From assembly GCF_002157205.1 (NCBI RefSeq), contig NZ_CP021358.1, positions 2,604,001 to 2,668,000 of the forward strand: a stretch of 64,000 nt of DNA, written 5' to 3'. Position numbers and translations under genes: made by a program. This document shows, one piece after another, positions 45,239 to 54,840 of this stretch (the first letter of the stretch is position 1; the number at the start of each line of letters is the position of its first letter). The notes under the pieces are model-generated. The model was not told where the DNA came from. It worked only from the letters and a program-made list of their open reading frames with translations, and ran no database searches. This DNA comes from Kushneria marisflavi (GTDB taxonomy: Bacteria > Pseudomonadota > Gammaproteobacteria > Pseudomonadales > Halomonadaceae).

Positions 45239-45407
45239 AGCCTTGAAATTTCCCGTAGAATACCGCGTCTTCGAGAAGCGGCGCGCCTGCGCATGGCGTT
45301 TTCCGGAATGAATTTTCCGGCAACGCTCGTGATCAGGATGATGCGCGCAACATGTTTATGGCCTCGTCGTGCTGTTGAGCGACGTTATTCCAACTGAAGG
45401 ACTTTAA

Positions 45408-45668
45408 ATGGTTACCATTCGTCTGGCACGTGGTGGCGCCAAGAAGCGTCCCTTTTATCACCTGCATGTGACCGATTCGCGCGTCAAGCGTGACGGCCGC
45501 TATCTGGAGCAGGTGGGCTTTTTCAACCCGATCGCCCGTGGTCAGCAGGAACGTCTGCGTATCGACCTCGAGCGTATCGAACACTGGCAGGCACAGGGCG
45601 CACAGCTCTCTGACCGCGTTGCCGAGCTGGTGCGTTTTGCGCGCAAGCAGCAAACCGCTTCCGCCTGA
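45408..45668 (+). CDS. rpsP: 30S ribosomal protein S16
   Basis: An 86-residue small-subunit protein needed for 30S assembly. It matches bS16 from the first residue: [20 protein letters not shown], then [18 protein letters not shown] and the C-terminal [20 protein letters not shown] lies six to seven bases upstream of the ATG. It is the first gene of the rpsP-rimM-trmD-rplS operon. Confidence 0.97.
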   Translation: MVTIRLARGGAKKRPFYHLHVTDSRVKRDGRYLEQVGFFNPIARGQQERLRIDLERIEHWQAQGAQLSDRVAELVRFARKQQTASA

Positions 45669-45685
45669 TACATTCTGGAATCGGT

Positions 45686-46201
45686 ATGACGCAGTCGCCT
45701 GAGCAGTACGTCGTCATGGGCAAGCTGACAAGCCCCTATGGCGTGAAAGGGTGGCTTCGCGTGTATTCGTGGACCAGCCCCATGGAAGGTATCCTTACCT
45801 ACGGGACATGGCTGGTTGAGCACAATGGGCAGCGTACGCCCATGACCCTGCTCAACGGTCAGCGTCACGGCAAGGGACTGGTGGTTCGCCTTGATGGTGT
45901 TGATTCACGAGAAGCCGCCGAGCGTGTTGCGGGGGCTACCATCTGGCTCAAGGCCGATGAGCTGCCGGCGCTGGCCAGCGATGAGTATTACTGGTATCAG
46001 CTGGAAGGGCTCAAGGTTCATACGGTCGATGGTGTCTCTCTTGGACGTGTCGAATATCTGTTCGAGACCGGTGCCAACGATGTTCTGGTAGTTCGTGGTG
46101 AAGACCGTGAACGCCTGATTCCATTTTTGCCGGATGATGTGATTCAAGGGGTGGATCTTGAGGGCGGCACCATGACCGTCAGTTGGGATCCCGATTTTTG
46201 A
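45686..46201 (+). CDS. rimM: Ribosome maturation factor RimM
   Basis: A 171-residue factor that binds S19 and assists 30S head maturation and 16S processing. The N-terminal RimM domain (VVMGKLTSPYGVKGWLRVYS) is followed by the PRC-barrel domain (YYWYQLEGLKVHTVDGVSLG, ANDVLVVRGEDRERLIPFLP). It lies 17 bases after rpsP. Confidence 0.96.
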   Translation: MTQSPEQYVVMGKLTSPYGVKGWLRVYSWTSPMEGILTYGTWLVEHNGQRTPMTLLNGQRHGKGLVVRLDGVDSREAAERVAGATIWLKADELPALASDEYYWYQLEGLKVHTVDGVSLGRVEYLFETGANDVLVVRGEDRERLIPFLPDDVIQGVDLEGGTMTVSWDPDF

Positions 46202-46233
46202 TGACTGTCTTCCCCTCAGGCGAGTAATGGATC

Positions 46234-47025
46234 GTGTGGATTGGAGTGGTATCGCTGTTTCCGGAAATGTTTGATGCCGTCACCCGCTATGGGGTGACAG
46301 GGCGCGCTGTCGAGCGCGGCCTGATGCGCATTGACTGCTGGAACCCGCGTGACTACGCGCTTGATCGCCATCGCAGCGTGGATGATCGTCCCTATGGGGG
46401 CGGCCCAGGCATGCTGATGAAGGTGGATACATTGCGTAGTGCCATTGCTCAGGCTCGACGTCACGGTGAAGCGCAGGGCGGGCAGGATGATGATGCACCT
46501 GTACGCGTGATCTACCTTTCTCCTCAGGGGCGAAAGCTGGATCAGGACGGTGTCAGGCAGCTGGCTGGCTACAGGAAACTGGTGCTGGTAGCCGGGCGGT
46601 ATGAAGGCATTGATGAGCGCGTGATCGATCTTGATATCGATGAAGAGTGGTCCATTGGTGACTACGTGCTCAGCGGTGGTGAACTGCCGGCCATGGTGCT
46701 GTGTGATGCCGTGGCACGACTGGTGCCGGGCGTGCTGGGGCATCAGGCCTCTGCCGAGGAGGACTCCTTCAGCGCTGGTTTGCTGGACTGTCCGCATTAT
46801 ACGCGTCCGGAAGAGGTTGACGGGCGACGGGTACCCGAAGTGCTGCTGGGAGGACACCATGGCGAAATTCGCCGATGGCGCCTCAAGCAGTCACTGGGAC
46901 GAACCTGGCAGCGTCGACCGGAACTGCTGCAGGAGATGACACTCGACCGCGAGCAGCGTCAGCTGCTGGACGAGTTCATCGACGAACACGCATCGGTGGA
47001 TGCCGATGCGGCGGTGCGGGATTAG
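46234..47025 (+). CDS. trmD: tRNA (guanine-37-N1)-methyltransferase TrmD
   Basis: SPOUT enzyme methylating G37 of tRNAs with G36, which prevents frameshifting. The 263 residues include [20 protein letters not shown] at the start, [12 protein letters not shown], the trefoil-knot SAM site with [13 protein letters not shown] and [14 protein letters not shown], and the catalytic region with [13 protein letters not shown] at 46234 is the start; AGGCGAG lies about nine bases upstream. The length is typical. Confidence 0.96.
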   Translation: MWIGVVSLFPEMFDAVTRYGVTGRAVERGLMRIDCWNPRDYALDRHRSVDDRPYGGGPGMLMKVDTLRSAIAQARRHGEAQGGQDDDAPVRVIYLSPQGRKLDQDGVRQLAGYRKLVLVAGRYEGIDERVIDLDIDEEWSIGDYVLSGGELPAMVLCDAVARLVPGVLGHQASAEEDSFSAGLLDCPHYTRPEEVDGRRVPEVLLGGHHGEIRRWRLKQSLGRTWQRRPELLQEMTLDREQRQLLDEFIDEHASVDADAAVRD

Positions 47026-47144
47026 CGGACCATGGTCCGGATGATGCCGCGTCACCCACGAATCGACCCCGCGCATGTCGCCGGGATCAAGGACGCCGGT
47101 GTTGCAGACACTGCTACCGGGTCCAGTCACATTGGAGAAATGTC

Positions 47145-47510
47145 ATGAGCAGCAAAAACCTGATCATCCAGGCGCTTGAAAACGAGCAGCTGGACAGGGA
47201 AATCCCGAATTTCGGCCCCGGCGACACTGTCGTGGTACAGGTCAAGGTCGTGGAAGGCACCCGTGAGCGTCTGCAGGCGTTTGAAGGCGTTGTCATCGGC
47301 AAGCGTAACCGTGGACTGAACTCCGCGTTCACCGTGCGCAAGATCTCTCACGGTGTTGGCGTTGAGCGTACTTTCCAGACCTACAGCCGTCAGGTTGACA
47401 GCATTGAAGTGCGTCGTCGTGGTGACGTTCGTCAGGCCAAGCTCTACTACCTGCGCGATCGTAGCGGCAAGTCTGCACGTATCAAGGAAAAGCTCGCCAA
47501 GAAGTCCTGA
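47145..47510 (+). CDS. rplS: 50S ribosomal protein L19
   Basis: A 121-residue protein at the subunit interface. It matches bL19: [64 protein letters not shown] and the C-terminal [23 protein letters not shown] lies eight bases upstream of the ATG. It is the last gene of the operon; two hairpins follow. Confidence 0.97.
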   Translation: MSSKNLIIQALENEQLDREIPNFGPGDTVVVQVKVVEGTRERLQAFEGVVIGKRNRGLNSAFTVRKISHGVGVERTFQTYSRQVDSIEVRRRGDVRQAKLYYLRDRSGKSARIKEKLAKKS

Positions 47511-47521
47511 GCCTTTTCGTG

Positions 47522-47549
47522 ACTGCCCGTTATCATCGGGCAGTTTCTC
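47522..47549 (+). terminator. First hairpin after rplS
   Basis: An 8-bp stem actgcccg/cgggcagt with a seven-base loop, then tttctc. It lies 11 bases after the rplS stop; its T-run is weaker than that of the second hairpin. Confidence 0.55.
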
Positions 47550-47553
47550 AAAG

Positions 47554-47586
47554 ACCCCGCACCATGCATCATGGGCGGGGTTTTTG
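47554..47586 (+). terminator. Rho-independent terminator of the rpsP operon
   Basis: Stem accccgc/gcggggt enclosing an inner ccatg/catgg stem, followed by six T (47581-47586). It ends the rpsP-rimM-trmD-rplS transcript ahead of xerD. Confidence 0.85.
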
Positions 47587-47675
47587 TCTGTTGGATACTG
47601 GCCCGTCCGTCATCGGAACTGGAAGACCCAGAGATGACTGCCCGAATCACTGTCGTGTTTTCATGAGAGACCGTC

Positions 47676-48563
47676 ATGTCCAGCCAGCTGATCGATGCCT
47701 TTCTTGATGCGCTATGGCTTGAGCGTGGTGCCAGCATGCACACGCTGGATGCCTACCGCCGTGATCTGATGCACTGGCAGCGTTATCTGTCACGTCACGA
47801 CATGAGCCTTTTGGCGCCGGATAGTCAGACCTATCAAAATCTTATTGATGAGCGACGCCGTGATGGCTATCAGGCGCGCTCCGATGCCCGACTGACTTCC
47901 AGTCTGCGGCGTTTTTATCGCTGGGCACTGGTGACCGGCCAGATCCACCATGACCCGCTGGCCGACATCGTGGCGCCAAGGGCTCGTGCGGGACTGCCGG
48001 GAACGCTTGAAGAGGAAGAGGTTGAACGACTGCTAGGCGCGCCGGATGTGACCACGCCGCTGGGTCTGCGCGACCGGGCCATGCTCGAGGTCCTCTACAG
48101 CTGCGGGCTGCGCGTTTCCGAACTGGTAGGTCTTCGGGTGGACAGCATCAATCTTCGTCAGGGCGTGGTGCGAGTGCTGGGCAAGGGGGATGCCGAACGG
48201 CTGGTGCCGATGGGCGAGCCTGCCATTGAATGGCTGGAGCGCTATCTGCGTGAAGGGCGCGGCGAGCTGATGGTCGATATTACTCGAGCCCCCCTGTTTC
48301 CGGGTCGCAGCGATGGTTTCATGATGCGACAAACCTTCTGGTATCGCATCAAGCATCATGCTACCCGAGCGGGCATTGATGCCTCACTGTCACCGCATAC
48401 CCTGCGCCATGCCTTTGCGACCCACCTGCTCAACCATGGTGCCAATCTGCGCGTGCTGCAGGAACTTCTCGGTCATCGCGACCTCTCTACCACACAGATT
48501 TACACGCGTGTGGCTCAGGCCCGTCTTGAAGCCATTCATGCCAAACATCACCCAAGGGGCTGA
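47676..48563 (+). CDS. xerD: Site-specific tyrosine recombinase XerD
   Basis: A 295-residue recombinase that with XerC resolves chromosome dimers at dif under FtsK control. The N-terminal SAM-like core-binding domain has LWLERGASMHTLDAYRRDL. The catalytic domain has Arg146 (YSCGLRVSEL), Lys170 (VLGKGDAERLVP), His241 and Arg244 (SPHTLRHAFATHLL), His267 (LLGHRDLSTT) and the nucleophile Tyr276 (QIYTRV). All active-site residues are present and the length is normal. It is followed by dsbC, as in Pseudomonas. Confidence 0.95.
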   Translation: MSSQLIDAFLDALWLERGASMHTLDAYRRDLMHWQRYLSRHDMSLLAPDSQTYQNLIDERRRDGYQARSDARLTSSLRRFYRWALVTGQIHHDPLADIVAPRARAGLPGTLEEEEVERLLGAPDVTTPLGLRDRAMLEVLYSCGLRVSELVGLRVDSINLRQGVVRVLGKGDAERLVPMGEPAIEWLERYLREGRGELMVDITRAPLFPGRSDGFMMRQTFWYRIKHHATRAGIDASLSPHTLRHAFATHLLNHGANLRVLQELLGHRDLSTTQIYTRVAQARLEAIHAKHHPRG

Positions 48564-48570
48564 ATTATCC

Positions 48571-49332
48571 ATGTCCAGATTGCCTGCTCTCTCCTTTCGT
48601 TCGCTTTTGACCGGTACGTTGCTGGCCGGCGCCGTACTTGCTCAGGGTGCCCAGGCCAGTGACGCCGAGATACCAAAGGATCTAACCGATCACCTGGTCG
48701 TCAACGGTCAGTCAATGCCGGTGCGCTCGGTAGAAGCCTCACCCGTACCGGGCCTTTTTGAGGTGCAGCTGGAAGGTGGCCAGACGCTCTATAGCGACCG
48801 GGAAGGGAAGTATCTGCTGGTTGGCGATCTTTATCGCAACGACAGTGGTCAGATGGTCAATCTGACCGAGCAGAAACAGCAGCAGCATCGCCTGGCGCTG
48901 CTCAAGCAGGTACCCGACAAGGACACGGTGGTCTTTCGGCCCGCCGGTGAGGTCAAGGCCGTGATCAACGTCTTTACCGATACCACCTGCCCGTACTGTC
49001 GCAAGTTTCATGAAGAGGTGCCCGAGCTCAACAAGCGGGGCGTCGAAGTGCGCTATCTGGCTTTTCCGCGTGCCGGCATGCAGGGCGAAGGCGCACGCGA
49101 GCTCAACCAGGTCTGGTGCAGCGATAACCGCACCGAGGCGATGACGGCAGCCACGAAGGGCAAGAAGCTCAAGGGCGCCTCCAGCTGCGATACCCCGGTC
49201 GAGACACAGTTCGAGCTGGGCAAGCAGATTGGCATTCAGGGAACGCCTGCGCTGATTCTGCCTGATGGTCGCATGATTCCAGGCTACGTGCCGGTGGATC
49301 GACTGGTCAACATGCTGGGGTTGAAGAATTAA
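48571..49332 (+). CDS. dsbC: Thiol:disulfide interchange protein DsbC
   Basis: Periplasmic disulfide isomerase of 253 residues. A signal peptide (1-29, cleaved after QGAQA) precedes the dimerisation domain (about 30-95) and a thioredoxin-fold domain with the active site CPYC at 140-143 in FTDTTCPYCRKFHEEV. A further Cys pair (WCSDN and SSCDTP) forms the structural disulfide known in DsbC, and GTPALILPDGRMIPGYV carries the cis-Pro. It begins seven bases after the xerD stop, so cotranscription is likely. Confidence 0.95.
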   Translation: MSRLPALSFRSLLTGTLLAGAVLAQGAQASDAEIPKDLTDHLVVNGQSMPVRSVEASPVPGLFEVQLEGGQTLYSDREGKYLLVGDLYRNDSGQMVNLTEQKQQQHRLALLKQVPDKDTVVFRPAGEVKAVINVFTDTTCPYCRKFHEEVPELNKRGVEVRYLAFPRAGMQGEGARELNQVWCSDNRTEAMTAATKGKKLKGASSCDTPVETQFELGKQIGIQGTPALILPDGRMIPGYVPVDRLVNMLGLKN

Positions 49333-49449
49333 CCACAAGGCATTCATGGAAGCCGTGCGGGACGTTACACTGCTTCTCCTCCCGGTGTCCTGACGGCGCC
49401 GGGAAAACAGTCATGCAGCGTTGAGATCAGTAGACCAGGGGGCAAGACG

Positions 49450-50766
49450 GTGGAACCGGTAAAGGTAGGCATTTGCGGACTGGGGACCGTGGGCAGCGGC
49501 ACGTTCAATGTATTGGTGCGTAACGCCCAGGACATTGAACGCCGAGCCGGACGCGCCATTGTGGTGGAGCAGATTGGTGCGCGGCGTGATAGCCCGCAGG
49601 TGGACCTGACCGGGATCAATGTTACCCGCGACGTGTTCGAGGTCGCCCGAAATCCTGATATCGATGTCGTGGTCGAGCTGATCGGCGGCTATGACGTGGC
49701 CCGCGAGCTGGTGCTGGAAGCCATTCGTCATGGCAAGCACGTGGTCACCGCCAACAAGGCCCTGATCGCCGTTCATGGCAACGAAATCTTCCGCGCTGCG
49801 GCCGAGCAGGGCGTTATTGTCGCTTTCGAGGCGGCCGTGGCCGGAGGGATTCCGGTCATCAAGTCTCTGCGTGAGGGGCTGGGCGCCAACCGCATTCAAT
49901 GGGTCGCCGGCATTATCAATGGTACCGGCAATTACATCCTGACCCACATGCGAGATGAAGGGCGAGCGTTTGAGGACGTGCTGGCCGAAGCTCAGGCGCT
50001 TGGATATGCCGAGGCCGATCCGACCTTTGATGTCGAGGGCATCGATGCTGCCCACAAGCTGACCATTCTGGCTTCGATTGCCTACGGTGTGCCGCTGCAG
50101 TTCGAGCGGGCCTATACCGAAGGCATTTCGCGCATCACCTTTGATGACGTGAAACAGGCCGACGCGCTGGGCTACATCATCAAGCATCTTGGCATCTCCA
50201 AGCGTACCGATGACGGCATCGAGCTGCGCGTGCATCCGGCACTGGTGCCAAAGGAGCAGCTGCTGGCCAACGTCCATGGCGTCAAGAATGCCATCGAAGT
50301 GATGGGCGATGCCGTAGGCCCGACACTCTACTATGGTGCCGGTGCCGGCGCCGAGCCAACCGCCTCGGCGGTCGTGGCGGATTTGTTGGACGTGGCGCGC
50401 GATATGGCGACGCATCATGACTATCGCACGCCCTATCTTGCCTTCAGCGGTATCGTCGAGGGCGATGAAAGCCTGCCGATCATGCCGATGGAGAACATCG
50501 TCACCGCCTATTATCTGAGGCTTCTGGCCGTGGACCGTCCCGGCGTGCTGGCGCGTGTGGCCACCATTCTGGCCGAGCAGGGCGTTAGCATCGAAGCTCT
50601 GATCCAGAAGGAAGCCACCGAGGGGGAACTGGTGCCGATCATCATCACCACGCATCGCACCCGTGAGGCGAACATGAATGAAGCGATTCGCCAGCTTGAA
50701 GCACTGGCTGACATCGCCGGGCCGGTAACCCGTATCCGCATTGAACACCTTGACGAAAACGTCTGA
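49450..50766 (+). CDS. hom: Homoserine dehydrogenase
   Basis: NAD(P)H-dependent enzyme making homoserine for threonine and methionine. The 438 residues contain the Rossmann start VKVGICGLGTVGSGTFNVL, the NKALIAVHG segment, the catalytic region GIINGTGNYILTHM with EADPTFDVEGIDAAHKL, and a C-terminal ACT domain (YYLRLLAVDRPGVLARVATIL) for feedback control. It is a monofunctional enzyme without an aspartokinase domain. Start is GTG with AGGGGG about eight bases upstream. thrC follows after 17 bases. Confidence 0.96.
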   Translation: MEPVKVGICGLGTVGSGTFNVLVRNAQDIERRAGRAIVVEQIGARRDSPQVDLTGINVTRDVFEVARNPDIDVVVELIGGYDVARELVLEAIRHGKHVVTANKALIAVHGNEIFRAAAEQGVIVAFEAAVAGGIPVIKSLREGLGANRIQWVAGIINGTGNYILTHMRDEGRAFEDVLAEAQALGYAEADPTFDVEGIDAAHKLTILASIAYGVPLQFERAYTEGISRITFDDVKQADALGYIIKHLGISKRTDDGIELRVHPALVPKEQLLANVHGVKNAIEVMGDAVGPTLYYGAGAGAEPTASAVVADLLDVARDMATHHDYRTPYLAFSGIVEGDESLPIMPMENIVTAYYLRLLAVDRPGVLARVATILAEQGVSIEALIQKEATEGELVPIIITTHRTREANMNEAIRQLEALADIAGPVTRIRIEHLDENV

Positions 50767-50783
50767 TCAGGGGCGCACAGACC

Positions 50784-52181
50784 ATGCGTTACATCAGTAC
50801 GCGCGGGAATGCTCCCGCGCTGAATTTTGAAGAAGCGGTACTGACCGGGCTGGCGCCCGATGGCGGCCTGTACGTGCCGGAAACGCTGCCGAAGTTTTCT
50901 CGTGAAGAGATCGCGGCCATGGCCGGGCAGCCCTATACCGAGATTGCCTTTCGGGTCATGAAGCCCTTTGTCGGCGGTGAGATCGACGATGACACTCTGC
51001 GCGGTCTCATCAACGACAGCTATGCCACCTTCAAGCATGACGCCGTGGTGCCGCTCAAACAGCTCTCGCACAACCATTGGCTGATGGAGCTCTTCCACGG
51101 GCCGACGCTGGCGTTCAAGGATGTGGCACTACAGCTGCTGGGCCGCCTGCTGGATTACTTTCTCAAAAAGCGTGGCGAGAAGGCGGTCATCATGGGCGCC
51201 ACTTCCGGTGACACCGGCTCGGCGGCCATCGAGGGCTGTCGTCACTGTGACAACCTCGATATCTTTATCCTGCATCCTTATCAGCGCGTGTCTGCCGTTC
51301 AGCGTCGCCAGATGACCACGGTGCTGGCCGATAACGTCCACAACATCGCCATCGAAGGCAACTTCGACGACGCTCAGGCCATCGTCAAGGCCAGCTTCGC
51401 CGACCAGAGCTTTCTCGACGGCACCCGGCTGATTGCGGTCAACTCGATCAACTGGGCGCGCATCATGGCGCAGATCGTCTACTACTTTGCCTCGGCTGTG
51501 GCCGTTGGTGCACCGCATCGTGAGGTAAGCTTCACGGTGCCCTCGGCGAACTTCGGTAATCTGTTTGCCGGCTATACGGCCAGTCAGATGGGTTTGCTGG
51601 TGAAGCAGTTCGTGATTGCTACCAATGCCAACGATATCCTGCACAGAACGCTGGCCGACAACGACTTTTCCAAGCGCGAACTGGCTGCCACTCTGGCGCC
51701 TTCGATGGATATCGTGGTGTCGTCCAACTTCGAGCGGCTGCTCTTTGATGCTTATGATCGCGACGGCGATCGCGTGCGCGCACTGCTGGAGTGTTTCCAG
51801 CAGGAGCCCACGGCGCTGGCCGATGCACCGCTGGCCAGGCTGCGCGAGAAGTTCGGTAGCCATCGTGTGGATGATGACACCATCCTTGAGGTGATTCGCG
51901 AAGCCTTCGAGCGTACCGGCGAGCTGCTCGATCCGCACACCGCGACCGGCTATCGCGCTGCTGAAGTGGCACGTAGCGATGACACCACGCCCATGATCAC
52001 GCTGGCGACCGCCCACCCGGCCAAGTTCGAAGACGCCGTGGTCAGGGCCGGTTTTGAAGGGGCGGCACTGCCGGAGTCCATGAGTGATCTGATGGATCGA
52101 GAAGAGCGCTATGATGTGTTGCCGGCCGGAGCGCATGACGTTCAGCGCTTTGTGGCAAAACATCGCGTGGCCAGCAGCTGA
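50784..52181 (+). CDS. thrC: Threonine synthase
   Basis: PLP enzyme converting O-phosphohomoserine to threonine, the last step of the pathway served by hom. The 465 residues start RYISTRGNAPALNFEEAVLT, carry the PLP lysine at position 112 in GPTLAFKDVALQLLG, and have the phosphate-binding GATSGDTGSAAIEG and the NSINWARIMAQIVYYF stretch typical of the long (yeast-like) class. It follows hom in one operon. Confidence 0.96.
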   Translation: MRYISTRGNAPALNFEEAVLTGLAPDGGLYVPETLPKFSREEIAAMAGQPYTEIAFRVMKPFVGGEIDDDTLRGLINDSYATFKHDAVVPLKQLSHNHWLMELFHGPTLAFKDVALQLLGRLLDYFLKKRGEKAVIMGATSGDTGSAAIEGCRHCDNLDIFILHPYQRVSAVQRRQMTTVLADNVHNIAIEGNFDDAQAIVKASFADQSFLDGTRLIAVNSINWARIMAQIVYYFASAVAVGAPHREVSFTVPSANFGNLFAGYTASQMGLLVKQFVIATNANDILHRTLADNDFSKRELAATLAPSMDIVVSSNFERLLFDAYDRDGDRVRALLECFQQEPTALADAPLARLREKFGSHRVDDDTILEVIREAFERTGELLDPHTATGYRAAEVARSDDTTPMITLATAHPAKFEDAVVRAGFEGAALPESMSDLMDREERYDVLPAGAHDVQRFVAKHRVASS

Positions 52182-52225
52182 TCAAACGGACAGGCGTTGC
52201 CTGCATCACGGAGTGAGGAGGGGAC

Positions 52226-52846
52226 ATGCTGAAGGTATGGGGCCGGACCAACTCGACCAACGTCAAAAAGGTGCTCTGGTGCGCCGATGAGCTTGGGCTT
52301 GATATCGAGCGTATCGATGCCGGTGGCGAATTTGGCGTCGTGGATGATCCCGACTACCGGGCGCTCAATCCCAATGGCCTGGTCCCCTGCCTTCAGGACG
52401 GGGCGCTGGTGCTGTGGGAATCCAATGCCATCGTGCGCTATCTGATGGCGCAGTACGGCAAAGAGCCACTGGCCGCCCATGATCCCGCCTCACGTGCCGA
52501 GGCGGACAAGTGGATGGACTGGGCCACCTCGACCTTCGCGGCACCCTTCAGGGATGTCTTCTGGAATACCGTACGGCTATCGTCGGATCAGCGCGACAGT
52601 GTGATCAGGGATCGTGGCATTGGCGAATGCACGAGGCTGCTGTCGCGTGTGGATAACGTGCTGGCCGACCAGCCCTGGCTTTCCGGTGAGTCGCTGGGCA
52701 TGGGGGATATCCCGCTGGGCTGCATGATGTATGCCTGGTTTGAAATGCCCATCGAGCGTCCGGCACTGGTGCATCTCGAGCGCTGGTATCAACGCCTCAC
52801 CGAGCGCGCCGCCTTTCAGCGCCAGGTCATGACGCCGCTGACCTGA
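52226..52846 (+). CDS. Glutathione S-transferase family protein
   Basis: A 206-residue GST-fold protein. The N-terminal thioredoxin-like domain begins LKVWGRTNSTNVKKVLWCADEL, with a Ser/Thr-Asn pair near residue 9-12 as the putative catalytic site. It continues NPNGLVPCLQDG with the cis-Pro and LWESNAIVRYLMAQYG with Glu-Ser for the gamma-glutamyl contact. A helical C-terminal domain follows. GGAGGGG lies upstream of the ATG. It is 44 bases after thrC and may be read from the same transcript; a strong terminator follows. Confidence 0.88.
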   Translation: MLKVWGRTNSTNVKKVLWCADELGLDIERIDAGGEFGVVDDPDYRALNPNGLVPCLQDGALVLWESNAIVRYLMAQYGKEPLAAHDPASRAEADKWMDWATSTFAAPFRDVFWNTVRLSSDQRDSVIRDRGIGECTRLLSRVDNVLADQPWLSGESLGMGDIPLGCMMYAWFEMPIERPALVHLERWYQRLTERAAFQRQVMTPLT

Positions 52847-52869
52847 CCATTCTGAACGATCCATCAACA

Positions 52870-52904
52870 GGGCTGCGCCGGCATCAATGATGCCGGCGCA
52901 GCCC
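52870..52904 (+). terminator. Long GC-rich terminator hairpin after the GST gene
   Basis: A 16-bp perfect stem gggctgcgccggcatc/gatgccggcgcagccc with a three-base loop, followed by ttgagtttt. It stands directly before the ribosome-binding site of the RecJ-like gene. Confidence 0.75.
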
Positions 52905-52923
52905 TTGAGTTTTCGGAGCCCCT

Positions 52924-54726
52924 GTGGATAACGCGAGCCCTTCCCTGAAAACGCTGCTGGACAAGAAAATCCTGCAGCGTCCCTGTCATGAAGGCCTCTA
53001 CCGGGAGGCGCTCGATGCCGGCCTGACCGAGCTGCAGGCGCGGATCCTGGCCGGACGTCTCAAGGACCCGCGTGCACCAGTGTCCGCTCTGATTGCGCCG
53101 GCCCTGCGCTATATCGAACATCCCGAAAAGCTGTGTGATGCGACCCGCGGTGCCGAGCGCATCGCCCGGGCCGTGATCGACGGGGAGCATATCGGCATCA
53201 TCACCGACTATGACGTCGACGGGATTACCTCGCACGTGGTGATTCTGCGAACGCTTAACGAACTTTTTGGCGTGCCGCGCGAGCGGCTTCACAGTTTGAT
53301 TGGTCATCGCATCAATGATGGCTATGGCATCAGCAGCGCCCTGGTGGACAAGACACTGGCGCTCACGCCGCGTCCGTCGCTCATCATCAGTGCCGACTGC
53401 GGCTCCAGTGACGAGCCGCGCCTAGCACGTCTGAAGGAAGCCGGTATTGATGTAGTAGTGACCGACCACCACGCCCTGCCCGTGGAAGGTCCGCCGGCTT
53501 CGGCCCATGCGGTGATCAACCCGTCGCGCGCTGACTGTGATTATCCCGATGCCACCATCGCCGGTTGCATGGTGTGCTGGCTTCTGATGTCGCTGACCCG
53601 CACGCATCTGATCGAGGCCGGCCGGCTGGCCGGTGATACTCCCAAGCTCTCGCCATGGCTGGCCTACGTGGCGCTGGGAACGGTGGCCGACTGTGTCTCA
53701 CTGGGGGATAGCGCCATCAATCGCGCCGTGGTGACGCTCGGGCTCAAGCTGATCAATCGCATGGAGGCGCCGTGCTGGCGCATGATGGCCGAACGACTGG
53801 GGCCTGACAGCACGCCCTTTGATGCCGAAACGCTCGCCTTTCAGATGGGGCCGCGCATCAATGCCCGCTCGCGACTGGATGATCCTTATGCGGCGCTGCA
53901 TTTCATGCTGGCCGAGGACGATGCCAGCGCGCGTCGCTATCTCAACGTACTCGATGATGACAACCAGTCGCGCAAGGCCATCGAGGCCGATATGGCCGAG
54001 CAGGCACGAGCCATGGCCCATCAGCAGCTCGAGCAGGGCGCGCGCGTGCTGGTCGTTCATCTCGCCGACGGTCACCCCGGCGTTCAGGGCATTGTGGCCT
54101 CAAGACTGGTGCAGGCTTTCGGGCGGCCGGCCGTCGTGCTGACCCAGGCGCCAGACCCGGAGATGCTGACCGGTTCCGGACGTTCGGTAGAGGGCGTACA
54201 TCTGCGTGATGCGCTTCAGCGCGCCTTTGAGCTGTCGCCCGAGGCACTGCCACGCTTTGGCGGTCACAGCGGGGCGGCCGGTGTCGGGGTGCCTGTCCAT
54301 CAGTTGGAAGCCTTTCGCCGCGCGCTGGTCACGGCCATTGATGAGCAGCTGGATGGTCGCGAACTCTATCCGCTGATTCTCAGCGACGGCACGCTCTCGC
54401 CGCATCAGCTGGCGCTGCCGATTCTCGATGAGCTCGAGGCGCTGGCACCCTATGGCCGGGAATTTGAGGCGCCGCTGTTCGAGGGCCGCTTCGTGGTGGA
54501 TCAGGCCCGCCTGGTCGGCAGTGACGGCAACCATCTGATGATGACGCTGGATGCCGGCGATCAAATGGTTCGGGCGATCTGGTTTCGCGCCGTCACGCCC
54601 GGCGAGAGCACGCCGGTGGCGGTCGGGGAGGAAATACACTGTGCCTTTCGTCTGTCGCGCAATCGCTATCGGGGTAGGGAGAGCCTGCAACTGATGATCG
54701 AGCATGCCACGCCGCATTTTGATTGA
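52924..54726 (+). CDS. DHH-family single-strand DNA exonuclease, RecJ-like
   Basis: A 600-residue DHH/DHHA1 phosphoesterase of RecJ type, expected to degrade single-stranded DNA 5'-3' in repair. Visible motifs are DYDVDG (residues 95-100; the usual RecJ form is DYDxDGxTA), SADCGSSDE, VTDHHALP (DHH at 181-183), ALGTVADCVSLGD and the DHHA1 block TGSGRSVEG and FGGHSGAAGVG. The first 90 residues and the spacing differ from canonical E. coli RecJ (577 residues). It could therefore be the only RecJ here or a paralogue. Start is GTG with CGGAG a few bases upstream. Confidence 0.8.
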   Translation: MDNASPSLKTLLDKKILQRPCHEGLYREALDAGLTELQARILAGRLKDPRAPVSALIAPALRYIEHPEKLCDATRGAERIARAVIDGEHIGIITDYDVDGITSHVVILRTLNELFGVPRERLHSLIGHRINDGYGISSALVDKTLALTPRPSLIISADCGSSDEPRLARLKEAGIDVVVTDHHALPVEGPPASAHAVINPSRADCDYPDATIAGCMVCWLLMSLTRTHLIEAGRLAGDTPKLSPWLAYVALGTVADCVSLGDSAINRAVVTLGLKLINRMEAPCWRMMAERLGPDSTPFDAETLAFQMGPRINARSRLDDPYAALHFMLAEDDASARRYLNVLDDDNQSRKAIEADMAEQARAMAHQQLEQGARVLVVHLADGHPGVQGIVASRLVQAFGRPAVVLTQAPDPEMLTGSGRSVEGVHLRDALQRAFELSPEALPRFGGHSGAAGVGVPVHQLEAFRRALVTAIDEQLDGRELYPLILSDGTLSPHQLALPILDELEALAPYGREFEAPLFEGRFVVDQARLVGSDGNHLMMTLDAGDQMVRAIWFRAVTPGESTPVAVGEEIHCAFRLSRNRYRGRESLQLMIEHATPHFD

Positions 54727-54840
54727 ACCGAGGCCACTCGACGCCTGCGTGCGGGCTGTCGATAATATCCCGAGGTGCCACAAGCGCCGTGTTTCAGGCA
54801 CTGCCTATCCGGCGGTCACACAACAACAAGGATATTATCG

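Noticed and set aside
49411..50748. Long open frame antisense to hom (and similar ones antisense to thrC at 51129-52163 and to the BCCT gene at 1623-2480)
   Set aside because: Shadow frames of GC-rich genes: their translations are low-complexity His/Gln/Arg-rich, lack family motifs and lie fully opposite well-identified genes.
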